From positions 2,852,001 to 2,916,000 of the forward strand of contig NZ_CP136864.1 of the NCBI RefSeq assembly GCF_045689235.1: a stretch of 64,000 nucleotides of DNA, written 5' to 3'. Below, one piece after another: positions 1-9,819 of this stretch. Origin of the DNA: Congregibacter variabilis. Lineage in GTDB: Bacteria; Pseudomonadota; Gammaproteobacteria; Pseudomonadales; Halieaceae. The notes beneath the pieces were generated by a model, which was not told where the DNA came from, made no database searches, and saw only the letters and a list, made by a program, of their open reading frames with translations. Both the position numbers and the translations under genes were made by a program. Position 1 is the stretch's first letter. Every line of letters starts with the position of its first letter.

Positions 1-2038
1 GGCGTGGCATGGCTGAAGGCAAGGGGCCGATCAACTGACAATCCTTGGGTAGATATTGCTGGGCCTCGCGTTGTACCGCCCGTAAAAAGGCCTCGCCATC
101 GCGCTCGTCCCGCGCATCGCTGCGCAGGAGCATTAACTGACCAAAGGGCGGCAGGCCCGAGGAGCGGCGCTTCTCCAGTAATGAAGTAGTGATGGCCTCA
201 AAGTGTCCATCGCGCAGAGATTCAAACAATGGATCATCGGGATAGTGAGTCTGTATGAGAACTTTGCCACCGCTGGCCTCCCGGCCCGCGCGCCCCGCTA
301 CCTGTACCACCAGCTGCGCCATGCGCTCTTCGCCGCGAAAATCCGCGCTGTAAAGCAAAGCGTCCGCGTCGATTACCCCCACCAGTTGCACCGCAGGGAA
401 GTGGTGGCCCTTGGTGAGCATCTGTGTGCCGAGGATGACACAGGGCTCTTCACCCTGGGCCACCTCCAGCAGCGACTGCATCGCGTCCACGCCGCGCATA
501 GCGTCGCTGTCCACGCGATGTACAGGGCAGCGCAGCACGGTGTTTAAAAATTCCTCGGTTTGCTCTGTGCCCAAGCCATGGGTGAGTAATGACCTGCCGC
601 CGCAATCCGGACATTGGGGCGGCAGGGCTCGCTGCGCCGCGCAATGGTGACAGCGCAGGCAGCGTTTGCGCAGATGTACCGTGAGCCGTGCATCACAGTG
701 ATCGCAGCCGGCTACCCAGCCACAGTCGTGACATTGAAGCGTCGGTGCAAAGCCCCGGCGATTAAGAAATAGCAGCGCCTGACGACCCTGGGTCTCTACG
801 GTGTCGCGAATGGCTGCCAAGAGGTAATCGCTGATTCCAGCGTTAAGGTGTAGACCCCGTAAATCCAAGGTTTGCAGCATGGGTAACTCGCCGCCACCTT
901 GGCGTCCGCGAAGAAAGTGATGCTGGTAGCGGCCCCGGCGTGCGTTCTCCAGAGATTCTAAAGAGGGCGTGGCACTACCAAGGATCACCGGGCAAGCCTC
1001 CAACTGCGCTCGTTTGACGGCTACATCCCGCGCGGAATACCGAAAACCATCCTGCTGTTTATAGGAGCCGTCATGCTCCTCGTCCACAACGATAAGTCCG
1101 GGACGCGCAAGCGGTGTAAAAATCGCAGAGCGCGTACCCATGACAATGCCTGCGCTGCCGCATTGGGCAGCCTGCCAGGCGGCGAATCGTTGGCCATCGG
1201 CCATGCCCGAATGTAGTACCGCTACCGGTGTTTTAAAGCGTGCTTCAAAACGCTCGACCGTTTGGGGCGTCAAGCCGATCTCTGGGATCAGCACCAGTGC
1301 CTGATCGCCACGCTCAAGGCAGGCGGCGATGAGGCGTAAATACACCTCGGTCTTGCCGCTGCCGGTAACGCCCTGGAGTAAATGAACGCTGAACTCACCC
1401 AGTGTCACGGCGGCCAGCGCTTGAGCTTGCTCTTCTCCCAGTGTGGGCCCGCTTTCTTTGAGTCCCGGGTTGGGTGCTTTAGTTGTGCCGCGGCAGCGCT
1501 CAATGAGTTCTTTGGATGCCAGTTCTCGCAGCACGGCGCTGGAAACCCCGGCTTCACTGAGTGACGCGGGTGCCTGCTCGCCGTTTTGCAGTAAAGCGAG
1601 GGCTTTTGCCTGGGAGGGCGCGCGACTCAGGGCGCCTTCTGGCAGCCCCTTCCCCCGGACTGTTAGGCGCCAGTGAGTTTCTGAGAGGCCTTTGCCATCG
1701 CGCAGTGTCTTGGGCAGTGCGGCACTAAAAACCTCACCTACCGGGTGCTGGTAGTAGTCCGCCGCCCAACTGCACAAAGCCATGATGCTGGGCCCCAATA
1801 GAGGCTCATCGTCCAGAACGCTGTTTGCCGCGCGGAGCTGTTTTTCGTCGACGCTGGACTCATCAACGGTTTGCATAAGCACAGCGGTGATTTCCCGGCT
1901 GCCAAAGGGCACGCGTAAACGTATACCCGGTCTGAGCAACTCGGGGCTCAGGTCCTCAGGAGCAAGGTAGTCGAACGGTCGGCGCAGGGGCACGGGAGCC
2001 GCCAGTCGCAGAACGATAGGTTTGTTGGATTGAGTCAC
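1..2038 (-). CDS. priA: Primosomal protein N' (PriA helicase), C-terminal end cut by window edge
   Basis: PriA is the 3'-5' superfamily 2 DNA helicase that reloads the replisome at collapsed forks. The gene is read leftward and runs off base 1, so about 679 residues are visible and roughly the last 50 are missing. The N-terminus reads VTQSNKPIVLRLAAPVPL, then RRPFDYLAPE, typical of the PriA DNA-binding domain. An ATG at 2052 hits a stop after five codons, so the GTG at 2038 is the best start. The cysteine-rich zinc region, including CPDCGG, is encoded around 600-720. It is divergent from rpmE, a common arrangement in gammaproteobacteria. Identification is firm; only the start codon is uncertain. 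Confidence 0.93.
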   Translation of the reverse strand, partial: MTQSNKPIVLRLAAPVPLRRPFDYLAPEDLSPELLRPGIRLRVPFGSREITAVLMQTVDESSVDEKQLRAANSVLDDEPLLGPSIMALCSWAADYYQHPVGEVFSAALPKTLRDGKGLSETHWRLTVRGKGLPEGALSRAPSQAKALALLQNGEQAPASLSEAGVSSAVLRELASKELIERCRGTTKAPNPGLKESGPTLGEEQAQALAAVTLGEFSVHLLQGVTGSGKTEVYLRLIAACLERGDQALVLIPEIGLTPQTVERFEARFKTPVAVLHSGMADGQRFAAWQAAQCGSAGIVMGTRSAIFTPLARPGLIVVDEEHDGSYKQQDGFRYSARDVAVKRAQLEACPVILGSATPSLESLENARRGRYQHHFLRGRQGGGELPMLQTLDLRGLHLNAGISDYLLAAIRDTVETQGRQALLFLNRRGFAPTLQCHDCGWVAGCDHCDARLTVHLRKRCLRCHHCAAQRALPPQCPDCGGRSLLTHGLGTEQTEEFLNTVLRCPVHRVDSDAMRGVDAMQSLLEVAQGEEPCVILGTQMLTKGHHFPAVQLVGVIDADALLYSADFRGEERMAQLVVQVAGRAGREASGGKVLIQTHYPDDPLFESLRDGHFEAITTSLLEKRRSSGLPPFGQLMLLRSDARDERDGEAFLRAVQREAQQYLPKDCQLIGPLPSAMPR

Positions 2039-2115
2039 GATGAGGCGAGCATAGCAAAGCAGTGACCTGACCGAAGCGCTAATCTGAGCTATTGTCGTCC
2101 ACTGCTACAGCCGTA

Positions 2116-2143
2116 TTGCGTCGCCGGCGGATTCTGCTAAACT
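2116..2143 (+). promoter_or_regulatory. Candidate sigma70 promoter for rpmE
   Basis: TTGCGT (2116-2121), a 16-base spacer and TAAACT (2138-2143). The -10 box is preceded by TGC, an extended -10, and followed by a GC-rich CCGCGCCCCG discriminator. It lies in the priA-rpmE spacer about 125 bases upstream of the rpmE start. Found by eye, not scored. Confidence 0.4.
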
Positions 2144-2267
2144 CCGCGCCCCGTTTGCCTCCCCCAGGGGTGGTGACTCCCGGATGCGGTGCTCGGCATA
2201 GCGCGACACTGTCAAAACAGACGTGCGTGTGGGTTCGGGTGGCGGCATCAACATACTGGAGATACAC

Positions 2268-2483
2268 ATGAAAGCTGATATTCATCCCCGTTACGAGGAC
2301 GTGAAAGCGACCTGTAGCTGTGGCAACACAATTCAAACCCGCTCTACTTTGGGTCAGGACTTCAATATTGACGTCTGCTCTAATTGCCACCCGTTCTTTA
2401 CCGGCAAGCAGAAGATCGTAGATAGCGGCGGCCGTGTAGATCGCTTTAAGAAGCGTTTTGGCGCGCGTGGAACTGCTCGATAA
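2268..2483 (+). CDS. rpmE: 50S ribosomal protein L31, zinc-binding form
   Basis: L31 is a small protein of the large ribosomal subunit that helps bridge the subunits. The 71-residue product starts MKADIHPRYEDVKATCSCG and keeps the four zinc ligands, in CSC and CSNC, followed by HPFFTGKQ. This makes it the zinc-containing C+ type rather than the zinc-free YkgM type. The ATG at 2268 is chosen because it gives the normal L31 N-terminus; an in-frame start at 2223 would add 15 unrelated residues. A strong terminator follows. Confidence 0.97.
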   Translation: MKADIHPRYEDVKATCSCGNTIQTRSTLGQDFNIDVCSNCHPFFTGKQKIVDSGGRVDRFKKRFGARGTAR

Positions 2484-2532
2484 AGCAGCAGTTCAAAAGT
2501 GCCTTGATTGTCACTTTTTAAAGATCGATATT

Positions 2533-2566
2533 AAAAACCCGCAGGTAAGTGTCTGCGGGTTTTTTT
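2533..2566 (+). terminator. Rho-independent terminator after rpmE
   Basis: AAAAACCCGCAG (2533-2544), an 8-base loop and CTGCGGG (2553-2559) followed by seven T. The 7-bp GC-rich stem and U-tract are a textbook intrinsic terminator. Confidence 0.9.
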
Positions 2567-2600
2567 ATGCCCCGGTTTTGCGGGGCGACCGTACAGGCGG

Positions 2601-3638
2601 ATGCAGACAATGAAAACAACGATAGTCTTGGTTCTTCTTCTGTGTGCGGGACTGGTTGCTGCCAAAGACGGCGCCACAACAAAGCCACGCGTTCTTATTC
2701 TGACCACCGGCGGCACCATCGCGAGTCGCAGCGATGCCCCGCTGATACGCGGGCCAGAGCTTGTGCAAGCGGTTCCTCAGCTGTTGGACTATGCCCAGGT
2801 TAGCGTTGAGGAATTTAGCGTCATTGGATCATCCAAAGTGACGCCGGACCACTGGTTGCGTTTAGCCAGACGGATCAATGAGATCTTTGCCAGCGACGAG
2901 CAGCTGGCGGGCATTGTCATCACCCATGGCACCGATACGCTGGAAGAAACCGCTTACTTTCTGAATCTAACAGTGCAATCGAAGCGGCCTGTGGTGCTCG
3001 TGGGCTCAATGAGATCGTCAAACGAAGTGTCGGCGGATGGACCTGCAAATCTTATCAATGCGGTTCGCGTGGCAATCAGCGATGAGGCGATAGGCCAGGG
3101 CATCCTTGTTGCAATGAATGAAGACATCAGTGCTGCCCGCGATGTCTGGAAGACCGACAATCGTCGCGTCCAGACTTTTGACGGGGTAAATGTTGGGCAT
3201 CTGGGTGCCGTTGACCCCGACGGCGTTCGTTTTTATCACCGCAGCTTGCAGCCGCATACCCTAGCGTCAGAATTTGACGTCTCGGCTGTCAGCACCTTGC
3301 CAACGGTCTTGGTCTTAAGTGACTTTACTGGTCTGGATGAGGCAGTTGTGAAGCATTTTGGAGAATTGCCCATGGACGGCTTAGTGGTTCGCACATTCGC
3401 AGGTGGCCGCATGAGCGCCGGAATGCTGGCGGGACTGAGCAGCATATCTAGGCGTGGAATTCCGATTGTTGTTACCTCACGGGTACCAAAGGGGCGCATC
3501 GTGTCGGCGCCTGACTATCCGTTTTCTGCCATTGTGTCCCGGGGACAGCAGGACAATAAGGCACGGATTCTACTGATGCTTGCTTTGACTAAGACGACTG
3601 AGTCCGAGGCGATTCAAGGGATATTTAATCTTTACTGA
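2601..3638 (+). CDS. ansB: Type II (periplasmic) L-asparaginase
   Basis: It hydrolyses asparagine to aspartate and ammonia, probably in the periplasm. The N-terminus MKTTIVLVLLLCAGLVAA is a signal peptide. The mature part begins with VLILTTGGTIAS, which holds the first catalytic threonine. The second signature, THGTDTLEETAYFL, lies about 110 residues in and supplies the Thr/Asp pair and nearby lysine region. The length of 345 residues is normal. The start could be ATG 2601 or ATG 2610; neither has a strong ribosome site. The gene stands alone between the rpmE terminator and the convergent ggt. The exported form suggests scavenging; asparagine versus glutamine preference cannot be read from sequence. 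Confidence 0.9.
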   Translation: MQTMKTTIVLVLLLCAGLVAAKDGATTKPRVLILTTGGTIASRSDAPLIRGPELVQAVPQLLDYAQVSVEEFSVIGSSKVTPDHWLRLARRINEIFASDEQLAGIVITHGTDTLEETAYFLNLTVQSKRPVVLVGSMRSSNEVSADGPANLINAVRVAISDEAIGQGILVAMNEDISAARDVWKTDNRRVQTFDGVNVGHLGAVDPDGVRFYHRSLQPHTLASEFDVSAVSTLPTVLVLSDFTGLDEAVVKHFGELPMDGLVVRTFAGGRMSAGMLAGLSSISRRGIPIVVTSRVPKGRIVSAPDYPFSAIVSRGQQDNKARILLMLALTKTTESEAIQGIFNLY

Positions 3639-3660
3639 GGGCAATGCGATATCGACAATA

Positions 3661-3681
3661 CGGTCTCGGTAGATGAGACCG
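3661..3681. terminator. Possible bidirectional hairpin between asparaginase and ggt
   Basis: CGGTCTC, a 7-base loop and GAGACCG form a perfect 7-bp stem between two convergent stop codons. There is no clean U-tract (CAGATGCTGTTTATTT follows), so intrinsic termination is uncertain. Confidence 0.4.
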
Positions 3682-3712
3682 CAGATGCTGTTTATTTATC
3701 TGGGTCGTCTAG

Positions 3713-5491
3713 TTAAAACATCGCTTGCTGCGCTGCATTCCTGACTGGAATCGTCGCGATGGTGCCCTCTCGCCGAGGATCCACGCCGCCTTCTAATCGA
3801 CCATCATCATGTTTGAGAATCATGCTCAGGCCTGAGTTTTCTCCTGCGGATTCTTTGATGGTGAATCCAAACTCCCGCATGGCATCCAGCATCTCTGCGG
3901 AGGCTCGCGCACTCTCTACCCGAACCGTGTCGCCTCGTGCCACGACATTGGGCAGATTAACGGCCTCTTGCGGCGTGAGCCCCCAATCGATAACTCCCAC
4001 CAGCGTTTTTAGCGTGTAGGCGATGATGGAGTTTCCGCCGGGGGAGCCCGTTGCCATGCGGAAGCTGCCATCGCTGTTAAGCACGATGGTTGGTGACATA
4101 GAGGATCTTGGACGTTTGCCCGGCGCGGGATGGTTGGCCACCAAAACACCTTCGGCATCGCGGGGCTGCTTGGCAAAATCCGTGAGTTCGTTGTTCAGGA
4201 ACATACCGCCGGCCATGCGGGTAGAGCCAAAAATACTCTCTACCGTCGCGGTCATTGAGACCGCGTTGCCCCACTGGTCCACCACAACAAAATGCGTCGT
4301 GCCTGCGTAGTCGATAGTGGTGTCCTGCCCATAAAGAGAGGCAGTGCGCTGGGGCTCAAAGGCCCAGGGATCGCCGTGGAAGATTTTTTCTATGGCGGGC
4401 TGATTGATCAAAGCTGCGCGCTGAGCGAGATAGTCGCGATTGAGCAGGCCCGCCATGGGGACCTCCACAACGGTATCGTCAGCTACGTAATGATCGCGAT
4501 CGGCGTAGGCAAGGCGCTGGGCTTCGGTGAACATGGCCCAGTTGGTCATTTCATCTGCCGTGGGGAAATCCGTGGCCTCGAGCATGCCCAGGGCCATGCC
4601 TACCGCTACCCAGGAAGAGGGTGGGGGTGGGCCGCAAAGCGTGAGTTCCCGATAGTCCATGCAGATTGCGTCGTGTTTGCGCGCCGAATACTGTGCAAGA
4701 TCCTGCATGCTGAGGCTGCCTGCCCGGGGAAGTTGACTCGCGGCATCGACAATACTTTGTGCCAGAGCGCCGCGATAAAAGTCCCTGGGATCATTGGCAA
4801 TCAGATCAAGGGTATCAGCGTAGTCGGTGTTAACGATGCGATCGCGAAGCGTGCCGCTATCGTCAAAAAAGTAGTTGTAGGCATCAAGAGGGCCTTGCTC
4901 CACGGTGGTAGACACCAGTCGCTTGCCGTATTTGTCAAAATAGGAGCGCAGTCGCGGGGATACCGCAAAGCCCTCTACGGCGAGTTTTTTGGCTGGCTGC
5001 AAAAGATCGCCCCAAGGCAGGTGCCCGCGATCAGCGTGCGCCATACTCAGCATGGACACCATGCCGGGAACACCGATCGATAGACCGCTGTTTTTTGCCT
5101 CGAGGTAACCGTAGACCGTGCCATCCTCCTGAAGAAACATGTCGCTGTGGGCTCCGGAGGGTGCTGTTTCGCGCCCGTCGTACACCTCCAGAGTTTGGTC
5201 CGCGGCGTGGTAATACACCATGAATCCGCCGCCCCCAAGGCCAGAGCTTTGCGGTTCCACCAAACTGAGTGCCGCCTCAATAGCAATTGCCGCGTCCACC
5301 GCTGTACCCCCGGCACTGAGAATCTCTTCGCCGACGCTGGTAGCGATGGGGTTGGCCGTGACCACCATGGCCGTCGTGTGAGTCACTGCTGCCGCCGGTA
5401 AAGACGCCTCCACGTCGGGTCCTGGTGCGCAGGCTGTGGCCAAAGGCGTAAGAAGCAGCAGGTGTCGCAAAGACTTAAGGGTAGAGGTCAT
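3713..5491 (-). CDS. ggt: Gamma-glutamyltransferase, predicted lipoprotein
   Basis: GGT cleaves the gamma-glutamyl bond of glutathione and related compounds outside the cytoplasm. It is made as a precursor that cuts itself into large and small subunits. The 592-residue product starts MTSTLKSLRHLLLLTPLATAC, a lipoprotein-like signal with the cysteine at residue 21. The TTHFVVVD motif places the self-processing nucleophile at Thr398, and the small subunit has the GSPGG oxyanion motif. The ATG at 5491 is preferred because an upstream start at 5545 would bury the signal peptide. It is convergent with the asparaginase and divergent from the RND operon. A membrane anchor is less usual, since E. coli GGT is soluble in the periplasm. 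Confidence 0.93.
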   Translation of the reverse strand: MTSTLKSLRHLLLLTPLATACAPGPDVEASLPAAAVTHTTAMVVTANPIATSVGEEILSAGGTAVDAAIAIEAALSLVEPQSSGLGGGGFMVYYHAADQTLEVYDGRETAPSGAHSDMFLQEDGTVYGYLEAKNSGLSIGVPGMVSMLSMAHADRGHLPWGDLLQPAKKLAVEGFAVSPRLRSYFDKYGKRLVSTTVEQGPLDAYNYFFDDSGTLRDRIVNTDYADTLDLIANDPRDFYRGALAQSIVDAASQLPRAGSLSMQDLAQYSARKHDAICMDYRELTLCGPPPPSSWVAVGMALGMLEATDFPTADEMTNWAMFTEAQRLAYADRDHYVADDTVVEVPMAGLLNRDYLAQRAALINQPAIEKIFHGDPWAFEPQRTASLYGQDTTIDYAGTTHFVVVDQWGNAVSMTATVESIFGSTRMAGGMFLNNELTDFAKQPRDAEGVLVANHPAPGKRPRSSMSPTIVLNSDGSFRMATGSPGGNSIIAYTLKTLVGVIDWGLTPQEAVNLPNVVARGDTVRVESARASAEMLDAMREFGFTIKESAGENSGLSMILKHDDGRLEGGVDPRREGTIATIPVRNAAQQAMF

Positions 5492-5621
5492 AATATTTTC
5501 GCAATGAGTGATTGGAGGGCCCAATTTATCTGCCCGTGCGGCCATGATACTGCCTATAATCGCGATCCGCGCGCTTGGCTAATTCTGGTTTGGATTCGCG
5601 GCACCGGTCAAGGAGTACCGC

Positions 5622-6692
5622 ATGTTAGGCGAACGATGGTTGTTTGGAATCGCGTGTTGTTTGGCACTTGCTGCCTGCGAGGACTCCAGTGTGGCTTCCG
5701 GCGCTCGCCCCTCTGTCAACGACGCCGTACTCGTGGAGACTGAAGTTGCCAAGCTCACGTCGGTTGCCCGGGCTGCTGAGTCCGTGGGAACGCTCATCGG
5801 CAACGAGTCAGTTACTCTAACGGCCAAACTGACCGAGCAGGTCAGTGCCGTTTATTTTGAAGGTGGGGAACTGGTTAAGGCGGGTGATGTGCTCGTTGAA
5901 TTGATCGACGTGGAGCAAATGGCGCTACTGCGTGAGGCTGAGGCAAAACTGCGGGAAACACAGCTGCAATTGGATCGCCTGCTTACCCTGGGCAAGGATA
6001 TTGCGACGGCGGCCGAAATCGATGTTGCCAGAGCCCGGGTTGATGGCAATGCGGCGCTTTTAGAGGCGCTACGCTCGCGAATCAATGATAGAACCATCAG
6101 AGCGCCTTTTGACGGTGTTGTTGGCTTACGGCGAATTAGCGTGGGTGCTCTCCTCACTCCCGGAACCGTGATTGCAGAGCTTGATGACATCAACCCCATG
6201 AAACTTGATTTCACCCTTCCAGAGCATTACCTGTCGCAAATCAAAATTGGAGAAGTCGTAAGCGCAGCCAGCACAGCCTGGGACGGCGAGGTTTTTTCTG
6301 GGCAGGTCACTCAAATCGGCAGCAGAGTGGATCCAGCTACGCGGGCGTTCTCGGTACGTGCATTAATCGACAATTCGGACGCCCGCTTGCGTCCCGGCAT
6401 GTTAATGGCGGTGAAAGTGTCTCTCGGCGAAGCACCGGGCATTGTGGTTTCTGAGACTGCACTGATCCAGACCGGGGCGCAAAGTACGGTGTTTGTGGTG
6501 GACGAGGACTCTATCGCGCGCCGGGTTTCAGTGGAGATTGGCCGGCGAATGCCTGGTCTTATGGAGATTCGCTCGGGGGTTTCTGAGGGAGACAGGGTCG
6601 TGACCAACGGGCAGATAACGCTGCGTCCGGGCGCTAAGGTGCGCGAGGCGCAGGCGGGTCCTTTGCAGAAGCCGCTTGGCGGCGGGGAATAA
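5622..6692 (+). CDS. RND efflux periplasmic adaptor (membrane fusion protein), lipoprotein
   Basis: Adaptors of this HlyD/AcrA family link an inner-membrane RND pump to an outer-membrane channel. The 356-residue product has a lipoprotein signal with lipobox LAAC (Cys19). It then shows the lipoyl half-motifs (EGGELVKAGDVLVEL and TIRAPFDGVVGLR) flanking a short coiled-coil hairpin, and a beta-barrel and membrane-proximal domain. AAGGAG at about 5609 gives a strong ribosome site. The stop at 6692 lies 4 bases before the preferred pump start, so the two are translationally linked. Substrates cannot be told from sequence. It is of the MexE/MdtA general type. Confidence 0.92.
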   Translation: MLGERWLFGIACCLALAACEDSSVASGARPSVNDAVLVETEVAKLTSVARAAESVGTLIGNESVTLTAKLTEQVSAVYFEGGELVKAGDVLVELIDVEQMALLREAEAKLRETQLQLDRLLTLGKDIATAAEIDVARARVDGNAALLEALRSRINDRTIRAPFDGVVGLRRISVGALLTPGTVIAELDDINPMKLDFTLPEHYLSQIKIGEVVSAASTAWDGEVFSGQVTQIGSRVDPATRAFSVRALIDNSDARLRPGMLMAVKVSLGEAPGIVVSETALIQTGAQSTVFVVDEDSIARRVSVEIGRRMPGLMEIRSGVSEGDRVVTNGQITLRPGAKVREAQAGPLQKPLGGGE

Positions 6693-6696
6693 ACGT

Positions 6697-9600
6697 ATGC
6701 GCTTGCCCGAAGTTTCCGTGCAGAGGCCGGTTTTTGCCACGGTCATCGCTTTGTTACTGGTGTCTTTTGGTGTCATGGCCTTTCTTCAGCTTTCGACCCG
6801 TGAATACCCCGATATGTCCCCCGCCCAGGTATCCATTGTTACCGACTACGAAGGTGCCGCTTCTGATGTGGTGGAGACGCGCATCACCCAGCCCATAGAA
6901 GATGAAATCGGCGGCATCGAGGGCATTCGAACCATTCGCAGCAGTAGTAGCGACGGACGCTCAACCATCACCGTGGAGTTCGAGTTGGGTCGGGATATCG
7001 ATGCGGCTGCCAATGATGTTCGGGATCGTGTGTCCCGCGCGAGCCGCCGCCTTCCCGAAGAGGCCGAACGTCCTCAGGTGAGCAAGGCAGACAGCGAGAC
7101 TACGCCGCTGGTCTATATGAGTGTCGGCGGTGAGGGCATGTCCCCCATGGATATCACCGATTACGCGGAGCGCTATATCGTAGATCGATTTGCGGTGCTT
7201 CCCGGCGTAGCGACGGTGCGCGTCTTTGGGGGCGCGCCACGCTCCATGCGTATTTGGCTGGATCGTCAAAAGCTCAGTGCCCGGCAACTGGCGGTGAGTG
7301 ATGTTCTTGCCGCGCTGCGCCGAGAGAACGTTGAGTTACCGGCCGGCCGTCTGGACTCTCAATATATGGAGCTGCCCGTTCGCGTGGAACGTAGCTATCG
7401 CAGCGCCGATGATTTTCGCCGTCTTGTCCTGAGCCGCGGCGATGACGGCCACCTGGTGCGCCTGGCCGAGGTGGCCCGAGTAGAGGAAGGTCCGTCAACA
7501 AAGCGTCGTCTTTTTTACTCCAATGGTGAAAACAGCGTCTCGGTGGGCGTTATAAAACAGTCGGATGCCAATACCGTAGAAGTGCTGGATGCGGTGCATA
7601 AAGAAATGCTGGCTCTGGAGGCGGACTTACCTGACGGCATGGAGATCGCGTCCTCCGGAGATGCGTCGGCGTTTATTCGCGCTGCTATTAATGGTGTTTA
7701 CACAACCATCGCGCTGACGATTGCTTTGGTCTCTATCGTTATATTGCTGTTTCTTGGCACGGTCCGCGCAACACTCATACCCGTTGTGTGTATCCCCGTG
7801 TCTCTGCTCGGCGCCGTGATAGCCCTGCAGGCGATGGGCTATTCATTGAACCTCATTACGCTGCTTGCCATGGTGCTCGCCGTGGGCCTGGTCGTCGACG
7901 ATGCCATTGTTGTGCTGGAAAATATTTACCGTCGCGTCGAAGAGGGTGAGCCCCCTCTGCTAGCGGCAGTAGGCGGTGCCCAGCAGGTGGGCTTCGCTGT
8001 AATCGCCACCACCGCGGTGCTTCTTGCTGTGTTCAGTCCCGTGGTGTTTTTGCAAGATGCTTCATCGCGATTGTTCGTAGAGCTTGCGGTGACGATTTCT
8101 GTGGCCGTGTGCATATCGTCTGTCTTGGCACTGTCTCTTGTACCTATGCTCTGTAGTCAGGTTCTTCGCCGAAAGACCAGCCACAGTGTGCTGGACCGGG
8201 TGGTGGAGGGCGGCATGCGCCGCTTGCGGTCTGCTTATGAGACAAGTTTGCGCTACCTGCTGGGTCATGCATGGCTTGCGCTGGTGATGGTGGTTCTGGC
8301 CTTTGTGGCGTTGCCGTTATTGTTCCAGCAGTTGAAGCAGGAATACGTGCCGGTAGAAGACCAGGACCAGGTGATGGCAATCATCACTGCGCAGGAAGGT
8401 ACCAACATTGAATCTATGCGCGGGATAATCGAGCGCCTGCAGCCGCCGTTGTTGGAGCTCGAAAAGTCCGGATCCCTGACCCGGGTTTTGTTTGTGGCGC
8501 CGTTTCGCAACTCCACATCAACGGCCACGGGTTTTTCCCGTATTTCTATGGTGCCCTGGAACCAGCGAGACTACAGTGCCTTTGAGCTGCGGGATCAAAT
8601 GGCGGCCACCTGGCGGGATGTTCCTGGCATTCGCGTGATGACGTTTGTTCCTGCGGGATTGGGCCAGCGGGGACCCAATACGCCGGTGCAGTTTGTGCTG
8701 CAAGGTCCGGATTATCAGACGCTGGCGGACTGGCGGGACGTGGTTATGGACGAGGCCCGCAAAAGCGGTCTTTTCGGCATGCTGACCTCGGACCTGAAGG
8801 AAACTCAGCAGCAGGTACATCTTCGGATCGATACGGCACGGGCTGCATCTCTTGGCGTGAGTGCCCGGGATGTTGCAGAGACACTCCAGGCGCTCATGAC
8901 TGAGCAGGAAGTGACCACTTACTCCGTCGATCAGGAGGAGTATCCGGTGATCGTTCAGCTGCAGGATGATCAACGTGCAACCCCCGATGACATTGGTAAC
9001 GTGCGGGTGCGCAGCGCCAGCGGCGAACTCATTCCCCTGTCCAATCTTTTGCAGGCCGATAACGTCGCGGGCATTGCGGAGCTCCAGCGCTACAACCGTC
9101 TGCGTGCGGTCACGATCAACGCGACTCTGGGGGCAGACGTCAGCCTTGGCGATGCGCTCCTTTTCCTGGAGCAGACCGTGGATGCCAATCTTCCAGCCAA
9201 CGCCAAGGTCGACTACAAGGGTCAGTCTTTGGACTACAAAGAGTCCACGGGCGACATTTACTTTGCCTTTGGTTTAGCACTGCTGGTGCTGTTTTTGGTC
9301 ATGGCCGCACAGTTTGAAAGCTTTGTTCACCCGGCGGTAATAATGGTGACTGTGCCGCTGGCTTTGGGAGGGGGCTTATTGGGACTCTACGTGACCGGCC
9401 AGAGTTTTAATCTGTTTAGTCAGATTGGACTGTTGATGCTGATTGGCATTGCTACCAAGAATGGTATTTTGCTGGTGGAGTTCATCAACCAGGTGCGGGA
9501 TGAGGGTCTTGAGTTTGCCGAAGCGATTGTAAAAGCCTCGGTGCTGCGATTGCGGCCGGTGCTCATGACTGCGGTATCCACTATTGTGGGAACCCTGCCC

Positions 9601-9813
9601 CTGGTCCTTATGGTGGGTCCGGGTTCCATGAGCCGCAACGTCCTGGGTATCGTCGTGCTGTTTGGCGTGAGCGTCGCGACACTATTCACGCTGTATCTGG
9701 TGCCCGCGATCTACAGCATTGTTGCCCGGCGCACGGGCTCTCCCGAGGCTATCGCGAGAGAAATGCGTCTGTTGGAAGCACAGCAGTCTGCCAAGGCGCC
9801 TACACAGTCGTGA
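6697..9813 (+). CDS. RND multidrug efflux permease (HAE1/AcrB family)
   Basis: This is the proton-driven inner-membrane pump of a tripartite efflux system, 1038 residues long as expected. The N-terminus MRLPEVSVQRPVFATVIALL forms TM1. The proton-relay aspartates are seen in GLVVDDAIVVLENIY at Asp401-Asp402. The two periplasmic porter/docking halves and the second six-helix bundle follow. The ATG at 6697 has a GGCGGGGAA ribosome site just upstream; an in-frame ATG at 6676 would overlap the adaptor gene. No outer-membrane factor gene is nearby, so a TolC-like channel must be encoded elsewhere. HAE1 pumps expel drugs, bile salts or solvents; the actual substrate is unknown. Confidence 0.94.
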   Translation: MRLPEVSVQRPVFATVIALLLVSFGVMAFLQLSTREYPDMSPAQVSIVTDYEGAASDVVETRITQPIEDEIGGIEGIRTIRSSSSDGRSTITVEFELGRDIDAAANDVRDRVSRASRRLPEEAERPQVSKADSETTPLVYMSVGGEGMSPMDITDYAERYIVDRFAVLPGVATVRVFGGAPRSMRIWLDRQKLSARQLAVSDVLAALRRENVELPAGRLDSQYMELPVRVERSYRSADDFRRLVLSRGDDGHLVRLAEVARVEEGPSTKRRLFYSNGENSVSVGVIKQSDANTVEVLDAVHKEMLALEADLPDGMEIASSGDASAFIRAAINGVYTTIALTIALVSIVILLFLGTVRATLIPVVCIPVSLLGAVIALQAMGYSLNLITLLAMVLAVGLVVDDAIVVLENIYRRVEEGEPPLLAAVGGAQQVGFAVIATTAVLLAVFSPVVFLQDASSRLFVELAVTISVAVCISSVLALSLVPMLCSQVLRRKTSHSVLDRVVEGGMRRLRSAYETSLRYLLGHAWLALVMVVLAFVALPLLFQQLKQEYVPVEDQDQVMAIITAQEGTNIESMRGIIERLQPPLLELEKSGSLTRVLFVAPFRNSTSTATGFSRISMVPWNQRDYSAFELRDQMAATWRDVPGIRVMTFVPAGLGQRGPNTPVQFVLQGPDYQTLADWRDVVMDEARKSGLFGMLTSDLKETQQQVHLRIDTARAASLGVSARDVAETLQALMTEQEVTTYSVDQEEYPVIVQLQDDQRATPDDIGNVRVRSASGELIPLSNLLQADNVAGIAELQRYNRLRAVTINATLGADVSLGDALLFLEQTVDANLPANAKVDYKGQSLDYKESTGDIYFAFGLALLVLFLVMAAQFESFVHPAVIMVTVPLALGGGLLGLYVTGQSFNLFSQIGLLMLIGIATKNGILLVEFINQVRDEGLEFAEAIVKASVLRLRPVLMTAVSTIVGTLPLVLMVGPGSMSRNVLGIVVLFGVSVATLFTLYLVPAIYSIVARRTGSPEAIAREMRLLEAQQSAKAPTQS

Positions 9814-9819
9814 TGATCC

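Noticed and set aside
4292..5083. A 263-codon open frame opposite ggt
   Set aside because: It is antisense to a gene with clear GGT motifs and has no recognisable domain.
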